DNA of 64,000 bases from Sphingomonas sp. BK580. GTDB lineage: Bacteria > Pseudomonadota > Alphaproteobacteria > Sphingomonadales > Sphingomonadaceae. The DNA is taken from positions 602,620 to 666,619 of the forward strand of contig NZ_JACIAY010000002.1 in the NCBI RefSeq assembly GCF_014194975.1. Direction: 5' to 3'. Positions within the stretch are counted from its first letter, which is position 1; each line of letters starts with the position of its first letter. Made by a program: the position numbers and the translations under genes. Shown here piece after piece: positions 47,435-56,473 of this stretch. The notes beneath the pieces were generated by a model that saw nothing but the letters and a program-made list of their open reading frames with translations, was not told the origin of the DNA and ran no database searches.

Positions 47435-48441
47435 GCCGGCTTCACGACCAAGACCTTGAACGTGCCAGGCGTTGCGACCGGGCGGGCGCCAGGTTTGGCC
47501 GGCAGGCCAAACGATGCTGTCGGCAAGTAGATGGCACCGCCGTCTGCATCGAGCGCCCCCGTCCGCGCACCCACCGCAGTCTTGATACGGCCCACGCGCT
47601 TCACGACGGTGCCTTCGAGTGAAAGAACGTCCAGCACTCCGTCCTTGCCGCAGGGAATGAACGCCAAGCGACGCTGTGAATCCAGAATAACGGCATCTGG
47701 GCCTACGCCGATGTCGACTAGCTGCGAAAGTTTGCGGCTCGAGCCAGTGACGATGGCCGCCTTGCCGTTGGCACACGCAGCAATGAGGCGATCCGTCTTC
47801 GCGTCATAGGCGAGGCCAGACGGCTCGGCGCATCCTGGCAGGGCGATCGGCGCGGCGGCCGTGCCACGCCGGATGTCTACAACCTCGATCTCGTTTGCGT
47901 CTTCGTCATTGACGAACAGCATACCGTCCGGCGTCAACGCGGCATACTCAAGGCCCGGCTTGAGCTGCACAGTGCGCAACGTCCGCATCGCTGCCGTGTC
48001 GATGATCGATACCGAGCCGGCCTTGGCATTCATCACGAAGCCAGTCTTGCCGTCAGCCGAGACGATCGCAGCATCGGGTTTATCGCCGACCGCTACACGA
48101 CCGAGTTCGCGACCATCGGAGGTTGAAAGAAAGCGGACCGAGGCATCGTCCCCGCTCGTTGCCATGAGGCGCCCGCCGGGAAGCGGTACGACCGCATGAC
48201 CGTGCGCGATCGTGCCGATCGATCCGACTGCCCGCTCACGTCTGGTATCGATGACGGTGACCGACGTCGACCGGGCGATGTAGAGGCGGTGATCGACTGG
48301 ATCGACGCGGGCATAGTCCCATCCCCCGCCGTCCGGACCCGAAATGGTAGCCGCGACGCGATACGCCGGCACCGGCGGGGCAGCCCCCGCCGCAGCGAAG
48401 GAGGTCAGCGCCAAGGTCGCAGTTGTCAGTACCCTCTTCAT
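47431..48441 (-). CDS. Exported YncE-like beta-propeller protein
   Basis: 336 residues. Signal peptide (about 1-20, LTSFAAAGAAPP). The mature part is built from YVTN/NHL-like blades repeating about every 40-45 residues (VDHRLYIARSTSVTVIDTRR, DGKTGFVMNAKAGSVSIIDT, DGMLFVNDEDANEIEVVDIR, KTDRLIAACANGKAAIV), predicting a seven-bladed propeller in the periplasm. YncE-type proteins bind DNA or ligands in vitro, with unclear roles. Its ATG overlaps the RND stop and its stop overlaps the PAP2 GTG. AGGGA precedes the ATG at nine bases. A binding or sensing partner for the pump is an inference. Confidence 0.9.
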   Translation of the reverse strand: MKRVLTTATLALTSFAAAGAAPPVPAYRVAATISGPDGGGWDYARVDPVDHRLYIARSTSVTVIDTRRERAVGSIGTIAHGHAVVPLPGGRLMATSGDDASVRFLSTSDGRELGRVAVGDKPDAAIVSADGKTGFVMNAKAGSVSIIDTAAMRTLRTVQLKPGLEYAALTPDGMLFVNDEDANEIEVVDIRRGTAAAPIALPGCAEPSGLAYDAKTDRLIAACANGKAAIVTGSSRKLSQLVDIGVGPDAVILDSQRRLAFIPCGKDGVLDVLSLEGTVVKRVGRIKTAVGARTGALDADGGAIYLPTASFGLPAKPGARPVATPGTFKVLVVKPA

Positions 48442-51400
48442 TGTGCAGTTCCCTGTGCTGAAATGGCAGGATCATGGTCGGAATGCGGTAGGGTCAGCCG
48501 AACGAGGATCGGCATTGCCAGGAGGACGAGCGGATATTGCAGCAACAGGCCGGCGATGATCGCTATCGCGAGCGGCTGCTGGATGCCTGAGCCTTGGCCG
48601 ATCGCGAGGGCGAGCGGCAGGAGCGTCAGGATCGCCGCCAGCGTCGTCATCGTGATCGGACGCAGGCGGTTGCGGCTTGCCTCGCGCGTCGCGACGACGG
48701 GCGGCATGGTGCGGCAGAGTTCCTCAAACTCGGAGACGTAGAAGATCGCCATCTCGGTGCCGATGCCGATGATCATCGTCATGCCCATCAGCGCGGTGAT
48801 GTTGAGGTCGACGCCGGCGAGCCACAGAGCGGTGAACACGGCCGTGGTCGACAGGAGCGAGCAGCCGATGATGATGACGGGCAGCCAGAACCGCCGGTAA
48901 AGCACAAGGAGCAACACCAGCTCGGCGACGAGCGCTGCGCCGAACACCTTGATGAGTCCAGCGAAGGCGATCTGTTGCTGCTGATAGAGACCACCCAGCT
49001 CGTAGCGGATGCCGGGTGCCAGTACGCCTGGCTGGTCGAGGGCCTTGGTCACGTCGGCGACGGCCGCACCGATCCCGCGTCCCTGGATACGACCGGTCAC
49101 GGCCACCATCGGTTCCAGGTTCTCGCGGGCGATCTGCGGTTGTCCGACGACCGCCTCGATGGACGCGACGCGCGACAGCGGGAATACATGGCCATCAGTG
49201 GCACGGATGGGTAGTTGCGCAAGCCCGGCCTGGCTGATCGTCATCGCCTGCGGAAGCCGGACGCGCACGTCGATGGCCTTGTCGGGTCGGGCAAGGGATG
49301 TGGCGACAGTGCCGCTCAGGGCAGTCGACAGCTGTGTCTCGACGTCTGCGGGTACGACCCCTTCCACGCCGGCGCGAACCGGGTCGACCCGAACATCGAG
49401 CGCATCGCCTGCCAGTTGAACGCCGTCCTTCACCTCGACGACGCCGTCGATCTTTTCGATCAGGGCAGCGACCTTCTTCGCCTGGGGGTCGAGCACGGTT
49501 GGGTCGGACGAGTAGAGCTTGACCTCGATCGGCTGCGGGACGGCGGTGAGATCGCCGATCAGATCCTCGATGAGTTGCGCGACCTCGACCTGAACGCCTG
49601 GCACCTTGACCCCGATCTCGTCGGCGACATCGGCTGCCACTTCTTCGGTCGGGCGGCTGTGGTTCGGCTTCAGCCGGACGAAATAGTCGCCGTGATAGCT
49701 CTGGCCGAGATCACCGCCGAGACCGGTGCCCAGCCGCCGCGAGAAGGTCAGGACCTCCGGATTGGCGGCAAGCAGACGGTCGATCTGGCCGACCTGACGC
49801 CCGCTCTCGTCCAGCGACGTACCGGGCGAGGTGTAATAGTCCATGACGAAGCCGCCTTCGTCGACCTTTGGCATGAAGCCTGTCGGCACCTTGGAATAGC
49901 CAATATACCCGACCGCCAAGAGCGGCACGAGGATGACGATGAGCAGCCACGGCCGGGCTGACAGGCGATCAAGGCCCTTGTCGTGAACCACGGCGAGCCG
50001 CCCCTCACCGGCGACGCCGGGATCCTTCCATGTGCGAAAGTCTACCAGCCATCGCACGAGGACTGGCACGACGAAGGCGGTCATCGCCCAGGAGATGGCG
50101 AGCGCGGCCGCCATCGTCACTGACAGCGCCTTGGAGAAGGCACCGGTCACACCGGTCAGGAAGGACAGCGGCACGAACACGATCAGCGTCGCCAGGCTCG
50201 ATCCGGTCAGCGGTGCCATAAACTCGCGCGCGGCCGGGATGACCGCAGCGTTGCCGGCGACATCCCCATCCGGGCTCACCTCGCCGGCGCGGCGGGCGAT
50301 ATGCTCGACCATCACGATGACGTCGTCGATCAGCAACCCGACCGCTGCGGCGATGCCGCCGAGGATCATGATGTTGAAGCTCATGCCGAGGATGCTCAGC
50401 ACCAGCACCGTGGTCGCCAGCGTTGCCGGCACGACGATGATGGCGACGAGCGTAACGCGCCAGCTGCGCAGAAACAGGAGGAGCACCAGCGCGGCGAGCA
50501 CGAGGCCGATCAGCACCGCGTCACGAACGCTCGCGACCGATTGGGTCACCAGCTCGCTCTGGTCGTACCAGTTGACGAGCTTTACCCCGGCCGGCAGCCT
50601 CACACCCGCCAGCTTCGCCTGCACTTGCCTTGCGATCTGAACCGCGTTGCCGTCCGGCTGTTCGTAGATGTTGAACAGCACCGCAGGCTTTCCGTCCTCG
50701 ACGATCCGTTGCCAGACGGGCACGGCACCGGTCTGCACGGTGGCGACATCCCGCACCCGAACGACCCCCGCCGCAGCCGCCTTGACGACGATGTCACCTA
50801 CCTGCGCAGGGCTGGCGACACTGCGATCGGCGATGACGAGCGAGAGTCGACCACGATCCTGGACCTGCCCGACCGCACTCAACACGTTGCCGTTGCGGAT
50901 GGCGGTCGCAAGATCCGCCATCGCCAGGCCGTAGCTTGCGAGCCGTTGCGGGTCCGCGAGCACCTCGACCTCTGCGGTGTCACCACCCTGAACACCGACC
51001 TTCGCAAGGCCGGTGATCGAGGACAGCAGCGGGGTAATCTTAAGTCGTGCGAAGTCCTGGAGCTGGGCTGGATCCGCCGTGTCGGATACCAAGGCGTAGG
51101 AGATGATCGGAAAGACGGTCGGGTCCATCCGGCGGACATTGTACTGCGTGCCGGCAGGCAGCGACGGCAGGATCCGGCCGACCGCGGTATCGACGAGCAG
51201 CGTGCTCGTGATCATGTCGCGCCCCCAACCGAAGTCGATCGAAATCTGCGCCGTCCCGCGCGCCGTTTCGGAACGGACGTTGTTTACGCCAGGGATGGCG
51301 CGGATCGCCTCCTCGACTGGACGGGTGACGGTCAGCGCGGTCTGATCTGCGGGGCGGCTACCGGAATCGAGATCGACGACGACCCGCGGGAACGACACCT

Positions 51401-51512
51401 GAGGGAAGAGCCCGATCGGCAACGACAACGCTGCGACGATTCCCGCGAGCGCCAACGCCAAGCCGACAAGGACGAAGGCGCGCGACTGGGTGCGCAGGAG
51501 CCGCTCTAGCAT
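48438..51512 (-). CDS. RND efflux pump of operon 2
   Basis: 1024 residues. An AcrB/CzcA-superfamily inner-membrane pump. The N-terminus LPIGLFPQVSFPRVVVDLDS and TRPVEEAIRAIPGVNNVRS is intermediate between drug and metal branches. TM4 reads GGIAAAVGLLIDDVIVMVEH with an Asp pair for proton relay. The second half has RLRPITMTTLAAILTLLPLA and the TM10 region LMGMTMIIGIGTEMAIFYVSEFEEL. The start is the ATG at 51512 with GGAG six bases upstream, overlapping the adaptor stop (ATGA). The substrate cannot be assigned. Confidence 0.93.
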   Translation of the reverse strand: MLERLLRTQSRAFVLVGLALALAGIVAALSLPIGLFPQVSFPRVVVDLDSGSRPADQTALTVTRPVEEAIRAIPGVNNVRSETARGTAQISIDFGWGRDMITSTLLVDTAVGRILPSLPAGTQYNVRRMDPTVFPIISYALVSDTADPAQLQDFARLKITPLLSSITGLAKVGVQGGDTAEVEVLADPQRLASYGLAMADLATAIRNGNVLSAVGQVQDRGRLSLVIADRSVASPAQVGDIVVKAAAAGVVRVRDVATVQTGAVPVWQRIVEDGKPAVLFNIYEQPDGNAVQIARQVQAKLAGVRLPAGVKLVNWYDQSELVTQSVASVRDAVLIGLVLAALVLLLFLRSWRVTLVAIIVVPATLATTVLVLSILGMSFNIMILGGIAAAVGLLIDDVIVMVEHIARRAGEVSPDGDVAGNAAVIPAAREFMAPLTGSSLATLIVFVPLSFLTGVTGAFSKALSVTMAAALAISWAMTAFVVPVLVRWLVDFRTWKDPGVAGEGRLAVVHDKGLDRLSARPWLLIVILVPLLAVGYIGYSKVPTGFMPKVDEGGFVMDYYTSPGTSLDESGRQVGQIDRLLAANPEVLTFSRRLGTGLGGDLGQSYHGDYFVRLKPNHSRPTEEVAADVADEIGVKVPGVQVEVAQLIEDLIGDLTAVPQPIEVKLYSSDPTVLDPQAKKVAALIEKIDGVVEVKDGVQLAGDALDVRVDPVRAGVEGVVPADVETQLSTALSGTVATSLARPDKAIDVRVRLPQAMTISQAGLAQLPIRATDGHVFPLSRVASIEAVVGQPQIARENLEPMVAVTGRIQGRGIGAAVADVTKALDQPGVLAPGIRYELGGLYQQQQIAFAGLIKVFGAALVAELVLLLVLYRRFWLPVIIIGCSLLSTTAVFTALWLAGVDLNITALMGMTMIIGIGTEMAIFYVSEFEELCRTMPPVVATREASRNRLRPITMTTLAAILTLLPLALAIGQGSGIQQPLAIAIIAGLLLQYPLVLLAMPILVRLTLPHSDHDPAISAQGTAQ

Positions 51513-52555
51513 CAACGGCTCCGGACGGCATCGCCGTCGGTGACCTGATAAGCACCGGAGACGATCAGCGGTAATTGTGGAGACAGTGTGCCATCCACGA
51601 CGTCGCCCGCGTCCGACGACAGTCTGATGGTGACCGGCACCGCCTTGGCTTTGCCGCTCTGCACCTGAAATATCCTCGGGCGGCCACCGGCGGTCACGAC
51701 GGCCGCGTGCGGCACGACCCATCCGTTGACCGCGCCAGTGCGGATATCGACCTGCATCGGCTCGCCCGGGAGGAGTGCGCCCGCGGGGAAGGACAGGTCG
51801 ACGTCGACCATCTTGGTCACGGCATTCAACGCGCCGTCGACCCGCACGACGCGGCCCTCGATCGTACCGCCGCCCGACAAGCGCTTCAGCGACGCCGCTT
51901 GCCCGACAACGACCGCGCCGCGCTGCGACGGATCGATCCCGACTGTGACGACAATCCCGCCCGATCGCGCGACCGTCAGGATGGTCGCGCCCGCTGCGGT
52001 GCGATCACCCTGGGCAACCGCGACGGCGGTGACGACGCCCGCAAACGGTGCCACGATGGTATGGACAGGGGTGCCAGCTCCCTCGGCGCGCAGCGCAGCG
52101 AGCGAGGTCCGTGCGTCGGACACCGCCTTGTCCGCCTGCACCAGCTGATCGGTTGTCGCGAGCTGCTGCGCGAGCAGCTGCGCCGTGCTGGCGCGCGCCT
52201 TCTGCGCTGCGGCGAGAGCGCTCACCGCTTGTTCGTAGGTGCTGCGCGAAGTCGGCGCCGTGACGAACATAGCAAGAGCCTGTCCGGCCTTCACGGCGCT
52301 ACCTGGAGCGACGAACAGTCGCGTCACCTGGCCTGGCTGCGCTTCATTGAATGTCCGGGTGCCGATCTCGGAAGGCGCCACGGAGCCATAAGCCGTGACG
52401 ATCGCCGGTAGCGCACCCTGGCGGGGTGCGACGGTGTTGACGAGAACGCTGGGCGTCGGGGTATCGCTGGCATCCGGCGCGGGGGATCCGCTGCTGCAAG
52501 CCGTGACCAAAAGCAGGAGCAGAGCAGCAGATACTCTTGGATGAGGCGGTATCAC
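51512..52555 (-). CDS. Periplasmic adaptor lipoprotein of pump 2
   Basis: 347 residues from a GTG (GGGGAG six bases upstream) overlapping the OMF stop. Signal peptide with lipobox VTAC (Cys20). The lipoyl half-motifs (GQVTRLFVAPGSAVKAGQAL, about 76-95, and HTIVAPFAGVVTAVAVAQGD, about 165-184) bracket a short alanine-rich alpha-hairpin (about 105-160). A beta-barrel domain (about 190-270) and a C-terminal region ending QVTDGDAVRSR follow. The compact hairpin resembles adaptors of MFP type that dock on TolC-like channels. Part of the overlapping five-gene unit. Confidence 0.93.
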   Translation of the reverse strand: MIPPHPRVSAALLLLLVTACSSGSPAPDASDTPTPSVLVNTVAPRQGALPAIVTAYGSVAPSEIGTRTFNEAQPGQVTRLFVAPGSAVKAGQALAMFVTAPTSRSTYEQAVSALAAAQKARASTAQLLAQQLATTDQLVQADKAVSDARTSLAALRAEGAGTPVHTIVAPFAGVVTAVAVAQGDRTAAGATILTVARSGGIVVTVGIDPSQRGAVVVGQAASLKRLSGGGTIEGRVVRVDGALNAVTKMVDVDLSFPAGALLPGEPMQVDIRTGAVNGWVVPHAAVVTAGGRPRIFQVQSGKAKAVPVTIRLSSDAGDVVDGTLSPQLPLIVSGAYQVTDGDAVRSR

Positions 52556-53898
52556 CGACCGCTCCCCGCTTGTTCGGCGGAAAAGTCGATCGTTGGCAGG
52601 CCCGCGCCGACCAGCGTCTGTATGGCGATCTGACGATCGAACAGCGCGAGTTCCAGGGTCATGATCTCCTCTTCCTTGGCGAAGCGGTTGGAGACGAGGT
52701 CGACATAGCCCCGCTCGTCGATATTGGAGGCACCGAACGCCGCCTGTGCCCGGGACGCGGCAATGCGGGCGGCAGGCAGATCGCGACGCGCGATCGCCAG
52801 TTGCGCCGCGAGCTGCTTATATTCGCGCAGCAGCGCGCCGACCGTACCGGTAGCGGCCGCTAGCCGCGCAGAATAATCGGCTTGAAGCTGCGCCCGCGTC
52901 GCCCGGGCGATCGCGACATTACCCTGGTTGCGATCGAAGATGGGCAAGCCGACCTGCACGTTCGGCCCGCCGTTGATGACCTTCGAACTGTCGCTCGACG
53001 CGGAACCGCCAAGAATCAGGTCAGGAAACTGCGACAGGATCGCGACGCGCAATTGCTCGTCAGCGGCTGCATAGCCGAGGCGCAGTGCGAGAAGGTCGGG
53101 CCGGCGATCAGGCAGCGTCGCAAGCCCTGTACGGATCGCGGCGGGGTCGAACGGCGGGAGGTCGGGCGCGGTCGCAAGCTGCACGACAGCATCGGGCGTC
53201 AAGCCCAGCAGGGCGTTCAGCTGGTGCCGCTGCGAGAGCAACGTCTGGTCGAGCGTGTTGAGCGACGTGCGCGCCGCCTGAAGAGCGACACGGTCCGGGG
53301 CGACGGTGACGAGCGTCACGGTTCTGGCAGCGAGGGCGCGCTCGAGCTTGCCGTTGCGATCGGACAGGAGGTCGTAGGCCGCGACATAGGTCGGGCGGCT
53401 GCGCGTGCCGATGATGATGTCGGTGGCAAGCTGGCGCGCCTGTCCGGCAACCTGCCATTCCTGCCAGACGAGATCGGCCGCGACCTGCCGGGTGCTGGCG
53501 GTGGCAGCGCGGCGTCGCGCGCGATAGGTGACGAGGCTCTTGATGTCCTGTGCCAGTCCCAAATTCCAGGCCGAGACAGTGCCTGCCCCCGAAAGCAGAG
53601 GCAGGAAAGCGCCCGACAGGGACGGATTGGCGAGGATCGAGGCTTGCGTGGCCTGCCCCTCGGCAATGCCCCGCTTCAGGCGCGCCGCGCGAAGATCCGG
53701 GTTGTTTGCCAGCGCCAACGTCACGACGTCACTGACTGATAACGCTCCATGAACTTCCGCTGCACCCTGCAGCGCGCCGACAGACGGCGCGAGCGGTATG
53801 TCTCGCGGGAGCGGAAGCGCGGTATAATGCGCGCATCCCGCCAGCAACGCTGCGAGCAAAATGGGCTGGACGCCCTTCCTGGCCCCCCTGATCAGCAT
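52552..53898 (-). CDS. TolC-family outer-membrane efflux lipoprotein of pump 2
   Basis: 448 residues from the ATG at 53898 (AGGAGG lies 12 bases upstream; a longer frame to 53946 is less likely). Signal with lipobox LLAGC. Two OEP repeats: SDVVTLALANNPDLRAARLKRG (about 55-76) starts the first, and LRLGYAAADEQLRVAILSQFP the second. Ile/Leu-rich coiled coils are visible, and the C-terminal LELALFDRQIAIQTLVG is typical of CusC/CzcC-like channels. Its stop overlaps the adaptor GTG (GTGA). It follows the PepSY gene by 59 bp. Confidence 0.93.
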   Translation of the reverse strand: MLIRGARKGVQPILLAALLAGCAHYTALPLPRDIPLAPSVGALQGAAEVHGALSVSDVVTLALANNPDLRAARLKRGIAEGQATQASILANPSLSGAFLPLLSGAGTVSAWNLGLAQDIKSLVTYRARRRAATASTRQVAADLVWQEWQVAGQARQLATDIIIGTRSRPTYVAAYDLLSDRNGKLERALAARTVTLVTVAPDRVALQAARTSLNTLDQTLLSQRHQLNALLGLTPDAVVQLATAPDLPPFDPAAIRTGLATLPDRRPDLLALRLGYAAADEQLRVAILSQFPDLILGGSASSDSSKVINGGPNVQVGLPIFDRNQGNVAIARATRAQLQADYSARLAAATGTVGALLREYKQLAAQLAIARRDLPAARIAASRAQAAFGASNIDERGYVDLVSNRFAKEEEIMTLELALFDRQIAIQTLVGAGLPTIDFSAEQAGSGR

Positions 53899-53957
53899 GC
53901 TTCTGTCGCGCCTCCTGGCCGGTGACGCTGGCCAATGCGTCGGCATCTCGATGTTGG

Positions 53958-54272
53958 TCAGTCCGGGTTTTTGCCTTCGGCAACATTCTCGAGGATCACG
54001 CCGCTTCGCGCGTCGATTCCGACCTCGTAAGGCTTGCCGTGGCTGGTGATATCAAAGGAATAGCGCAGGCCGCTGCCGCCCTTCTCCCGTTCCAGCTCCT
54101 GATCGGTGATCGTGCCGGGACGCGCCTTGAGTGCGGTCTGCCGTGCCATGGCGAGAGAGACCTTCGCCTGAGCGGCGTACTGGTGTCCCTTCAGGTTCGT
54201 TGGTGCCGCGGCGGCTGACCCGCTCATCGCCGCGACGGACAGCAGACCCAGCATCAATCGCACGTCTTTCAT
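53958..54272 (-). CDS. Exported PepSY-domain protein
   Basis: 104 residues. Signal peptide (about 1-25, LSVAAMSGSAAAA) followed by one PepSY domain: AQAKVSLAMARQTALKARPG (about 34-53) and YSFDITSHGKPYEVGIDARSG (about 71-91). Small PepSY proteins are frequent partners of envelope two-component systems and may modulate proteases or sensors. AAGGA precedes the ATG by nine bases. It is the first gene of the minus-strand pump operon and is divergent from the regulator gene across 124 bp. Confidence 0.9.
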   Translation of the reverse strand: MKDVRLMLGLLSVAAMSGSAAAAPTNLKGHQYAAQAKVSLAMARQTALKARPGTITDQELEREKGGSGLRYSFDITSHGKPYEVGIDARSGVILENVAEGKNPD

Positions 54273-54396
54273 GACACACATTCCTTGGGGCAGATTACAG
54301 CGTGCCCTTCTAGGAGCGGCAACCTTCGCCGCAGGTGAGGACAAGATTGATTATGCCCAACTTGCCGTCTCCGGCGCGAAACCGGATCATCAGCTA
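54273..54396. promoter_or_regulatory. Divergent control region of efflux operon 2 and its two-component genes
   Basis: 124 bp separate the PepSY start (minus) from the regulator start (plus), so both promoters and the regulator's binding sites should lie here. No clear -35/-10 pair or direct repeat of the OmpR-box type was identified by eye; GCGGCAACCTTCGCCGC (54316-54332) is a 7-base-arm inverted repeat (GCGGCAA/TTCGCCGC, imperfect) and the best operator candidate. Confidence 0.4.
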
Positions 54397-55071
54397 ATGA
54401 AGCTCCTGTTGCTTGAAGACGATACCGGGACGCGTGAGGACCTGGAGCGCGTACTGAGCAGCGCAGGCCATGTCGTCGACGCCTGTACGACCGGGCAGGA
54501 CGCGATCTTCCTGGCATCTTCCAGCGAATACGCCGTTCTGATCCTTGACCGGATGGTGCCGGGCATCGCTGGCCTGCCGGCGCTCAAGGCCATCCGGGCG
54601 GCAGGGATACGGACACCTGCGCTGTTCCTCACGGCCATGAACGGCGTCGAGGACCGGGTCGAAGGGCTCGAGGCCGGCGCCGACGACTACCTGGCAAAAC
54701 CGTTCGCGGCGACCGAACTGCTCGCCCGGATCAATGCGCTTGCGCGGCGCCCCCCGATCTCGGACGTCGCCGCCACGATTGCGGTCGGCGACCTGGTTCT
54801 CGACCGCATCCGCCGCAACGTGACGCGCGCCGGTCAGCGAGTGGATTTGCAGGCGCAGGAACTGAAACTGCTTGAATATCTGATGCTGCACGCAGGCGAG
54901 GTGGTGACCCGCACAATGCTCCTCGAAAATGTCTGGTCGTTTCACTTTGATCCCAAGACCAACATCATCGAGAGCCACATGAGCCGGTTGCGCGCCAAGG
55001 TCGATCGCGGCTTCGGACGTGAACTGATCCAGACGGTTCGGGGCGCTGGATACCGGATCGATGCGGGTTAG
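54397..55071 (+). CDS. OmpR-family response regulator of efflux operon 2
   Basis: 224 residues. Receiver domain (LLEDDTGTRED near 5-15, phospho-Asp near 51 in VLILDRMVPG, YLAKPFAATEL with the conserved Lys) and a winged-helix domain (about 125-222, LQAQELKLLEYLMLHAGE to QTVRGAGYRID). It resembles the regulator of operon 1, particularly around NVWSFHFDPKTNIIESHMSRL, suggesting a common ancestor. Its 3' end overlaps the kinase start by 11 bases. Divergent orientation suggests control of the PepSY/pump operon. Confidence 0.95.
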   Translation: MKLLLLEDDTGTREDLERVLSSAGHVVDACTTGQDAIFLASSSEYAVLILDRMVPGIAGLPALKAIRAAGIRTPALFLTAMNGVEDRVEGLEAGADDYLAKPFAATELLARINALARRPPISDVAATIAVGDLVLDRIRRNVTRAGQRVDLQAQELKLLEYLMLHAGEVVTRTMLLENVWSFHFDPKTNIIESHMSRLRAKVDRGFGRELIQTVRGAGYRIDAG

Positions 55072-56473
55072 GTCGCGCATCCCGGCCGCGTTCGGGAGCG
55101 CGGCCTTTCGCTTCGCCTTAATGCTGGCGGTCGTCGTGGCGCTCGGCGCAGGCGCCCTGTTGCTCACCGTGGAGAGGCAGATCGGTTATTACGCCCGAGA
55201 AGCCAGTGATGGGATGCTTCGGGCGGAATCGTCGGTTCTGGCCGCGGAATATGCCGATCTGGGTCTCTCGGGACTGACGGATGCCATCGCCCGGCACAGG
55301 GGTAGCGACGCGGATCCGCCCTATCGATATCTCCTGACCGACAAAACGGGACACCGGCTATCCGGCGACCTGCCGCTGCAAGCCGCCAGGATCGGTCAGG
55401 CAAGCGTTACGGTGCCCGAGGATTTCGACGGCACGCGACATGTCGAACGTCTCGCAACGAGGGTAACGCAACTGCCTGACGGGTTGCTGCTCGTCGTGGC
55501 CACCGACAGCTTCGATGTTCAGCAGTTACGCCACCGGCTTGGACGCTTCACGATCTGGAGTGGGATCGCCATCGCTGCCTTCGCATTGATCGGCGGGTAT
55601 CTGGTGGGGCGCGTCTTCCTGCGTCGGCTCGCAACGGTCAATCGCTCCATCGACCGGATCATCGATGGGGACAGCGAGGAACGGCTCCCGATGATCGGGT
55701 TTGGTCCGGAGTTCGACGACCTAACCCGCAACCTCAATCGCATGCTCGAGCGGAAGGACGCGGCGATGGAGGCTCTGCGGCAGGTGTCGACGGATATCGC
55801 GCACGATCTGCGCACGCCACTTACCCGCCTCCATCAGCGGCTCGAACGATTGCAGGCGTCAGGTGCCGGCGATCCCGACAGTATCGACGCGGCCGTCGAG
55901 CAGACCAACGGACTGCTCGCGACGTTCGAGGCCCTGCTGCGGATCGGGTCGATCGAGGGAGGTGTCGGGCGACGTCGCTTCGCTCCCGTCGACCTGTCCG
56001 AACTGCTCGATCGTATCCATGCGGCTTATTTGCCCGTGGTCGAGGACTCCGGGCAGACGTTCATTGCTCACCATGCCGCAGGAGTCACCGTCATCGGCGA
56101 CCCCGACCTTCTCGCGCAGCTTTTCACCAATTTGATCGAGAACGCGATCGTCCACACTCCGCCCGGAACGCATATCGTCTCTCGCCTGCATATCGTTGGT
56201 GCCGAAGCAGTGGCGGAAATATGCGACAACGGTCCCGGCATTCCCTTCGATGAACGTGAGAAGGTGTTTCGACGCTTCTACCGGCGGGATGCCAGTCGCA
56301 ACACAGAAGGCGCGGGGCTTGGCTTGGCACTCGTGGCTGCGATTGCCGCCCTGCATCAGGCGGACTGCACCATCCCTGACGGTGCAATGGGTCTATGCGT
56401 CCGGCTCACTTTCCATCGGTCGTCTGCAATAGATCAGGTGACCGATGCCCCGAAGCACCATGACTTACCATGA
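55061..56473 (+). CDS. Membrane histidine kinase of efflux operon 2
   Basis: 470 residues. TM1 (about 17-38), periplasmic sensor (40-165), TM2 (about 168-188), HAMP (about 188-240), HisKA with STDIAHDLRTPLTRLHQRL (about 245-263), and HATPase with NLIENAIVHTPPG, CDNGPGIPFDER and GAGLGLALVAAI. The arrangement and H-box match the kinase of operon 1. The last 13 codons lie over the antisense 3' end of the methyltransferase gene (40-bp convergent overlap). The signal is unknown. Confidence 0.93.
   Translation: MRVRSRIPAAFGSAAFRFALMLAVVVALGAGALLLTVERQIGYYAREASDGMLRAESSVLAAEYADLGLSGLTDAIARHRGSDADPPYRYLLTDKTGHRLSGDLPLQAARIGQASVTVPEDFDGTRHVERLATRVTQLPDGLLLVVATDSFDVQQLRHRLGRFTIWSGIAIAAFALIGGYLVGRVFLRRLATVNRSIDRIIDGDSEERLPMIGFGPEFDDLTRNLNRMLERKDAAMEALRQVSTDIAHDLRTPLTRLHQRLERLQASGAGDPDSIDAAVEQTNGLLATFEALLRIGSIEGGVGRRRFAPVDLSELLDRIHAAYLPVVEDSGQTFIAHHAAGVTVIGDPDLLAQLFTNLIENAIVHTPPGTHIVSRLHIVGAEAVAEICDNGPGIPFDEREKVFRRFYRRDASRNTEGAGLGLALVAAIAALHQADCTIPDGAMGLCVRLTFHRSSAIDQVTDAPKHHDLP

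Noticed and set aside
54397..55071. Assignment of the two regulators as CusR or PmrA
   Set aside because: OmpR-family regulators are too similar to name from sequence by eye; no metal-binding sensor motif was seen in the kinases.
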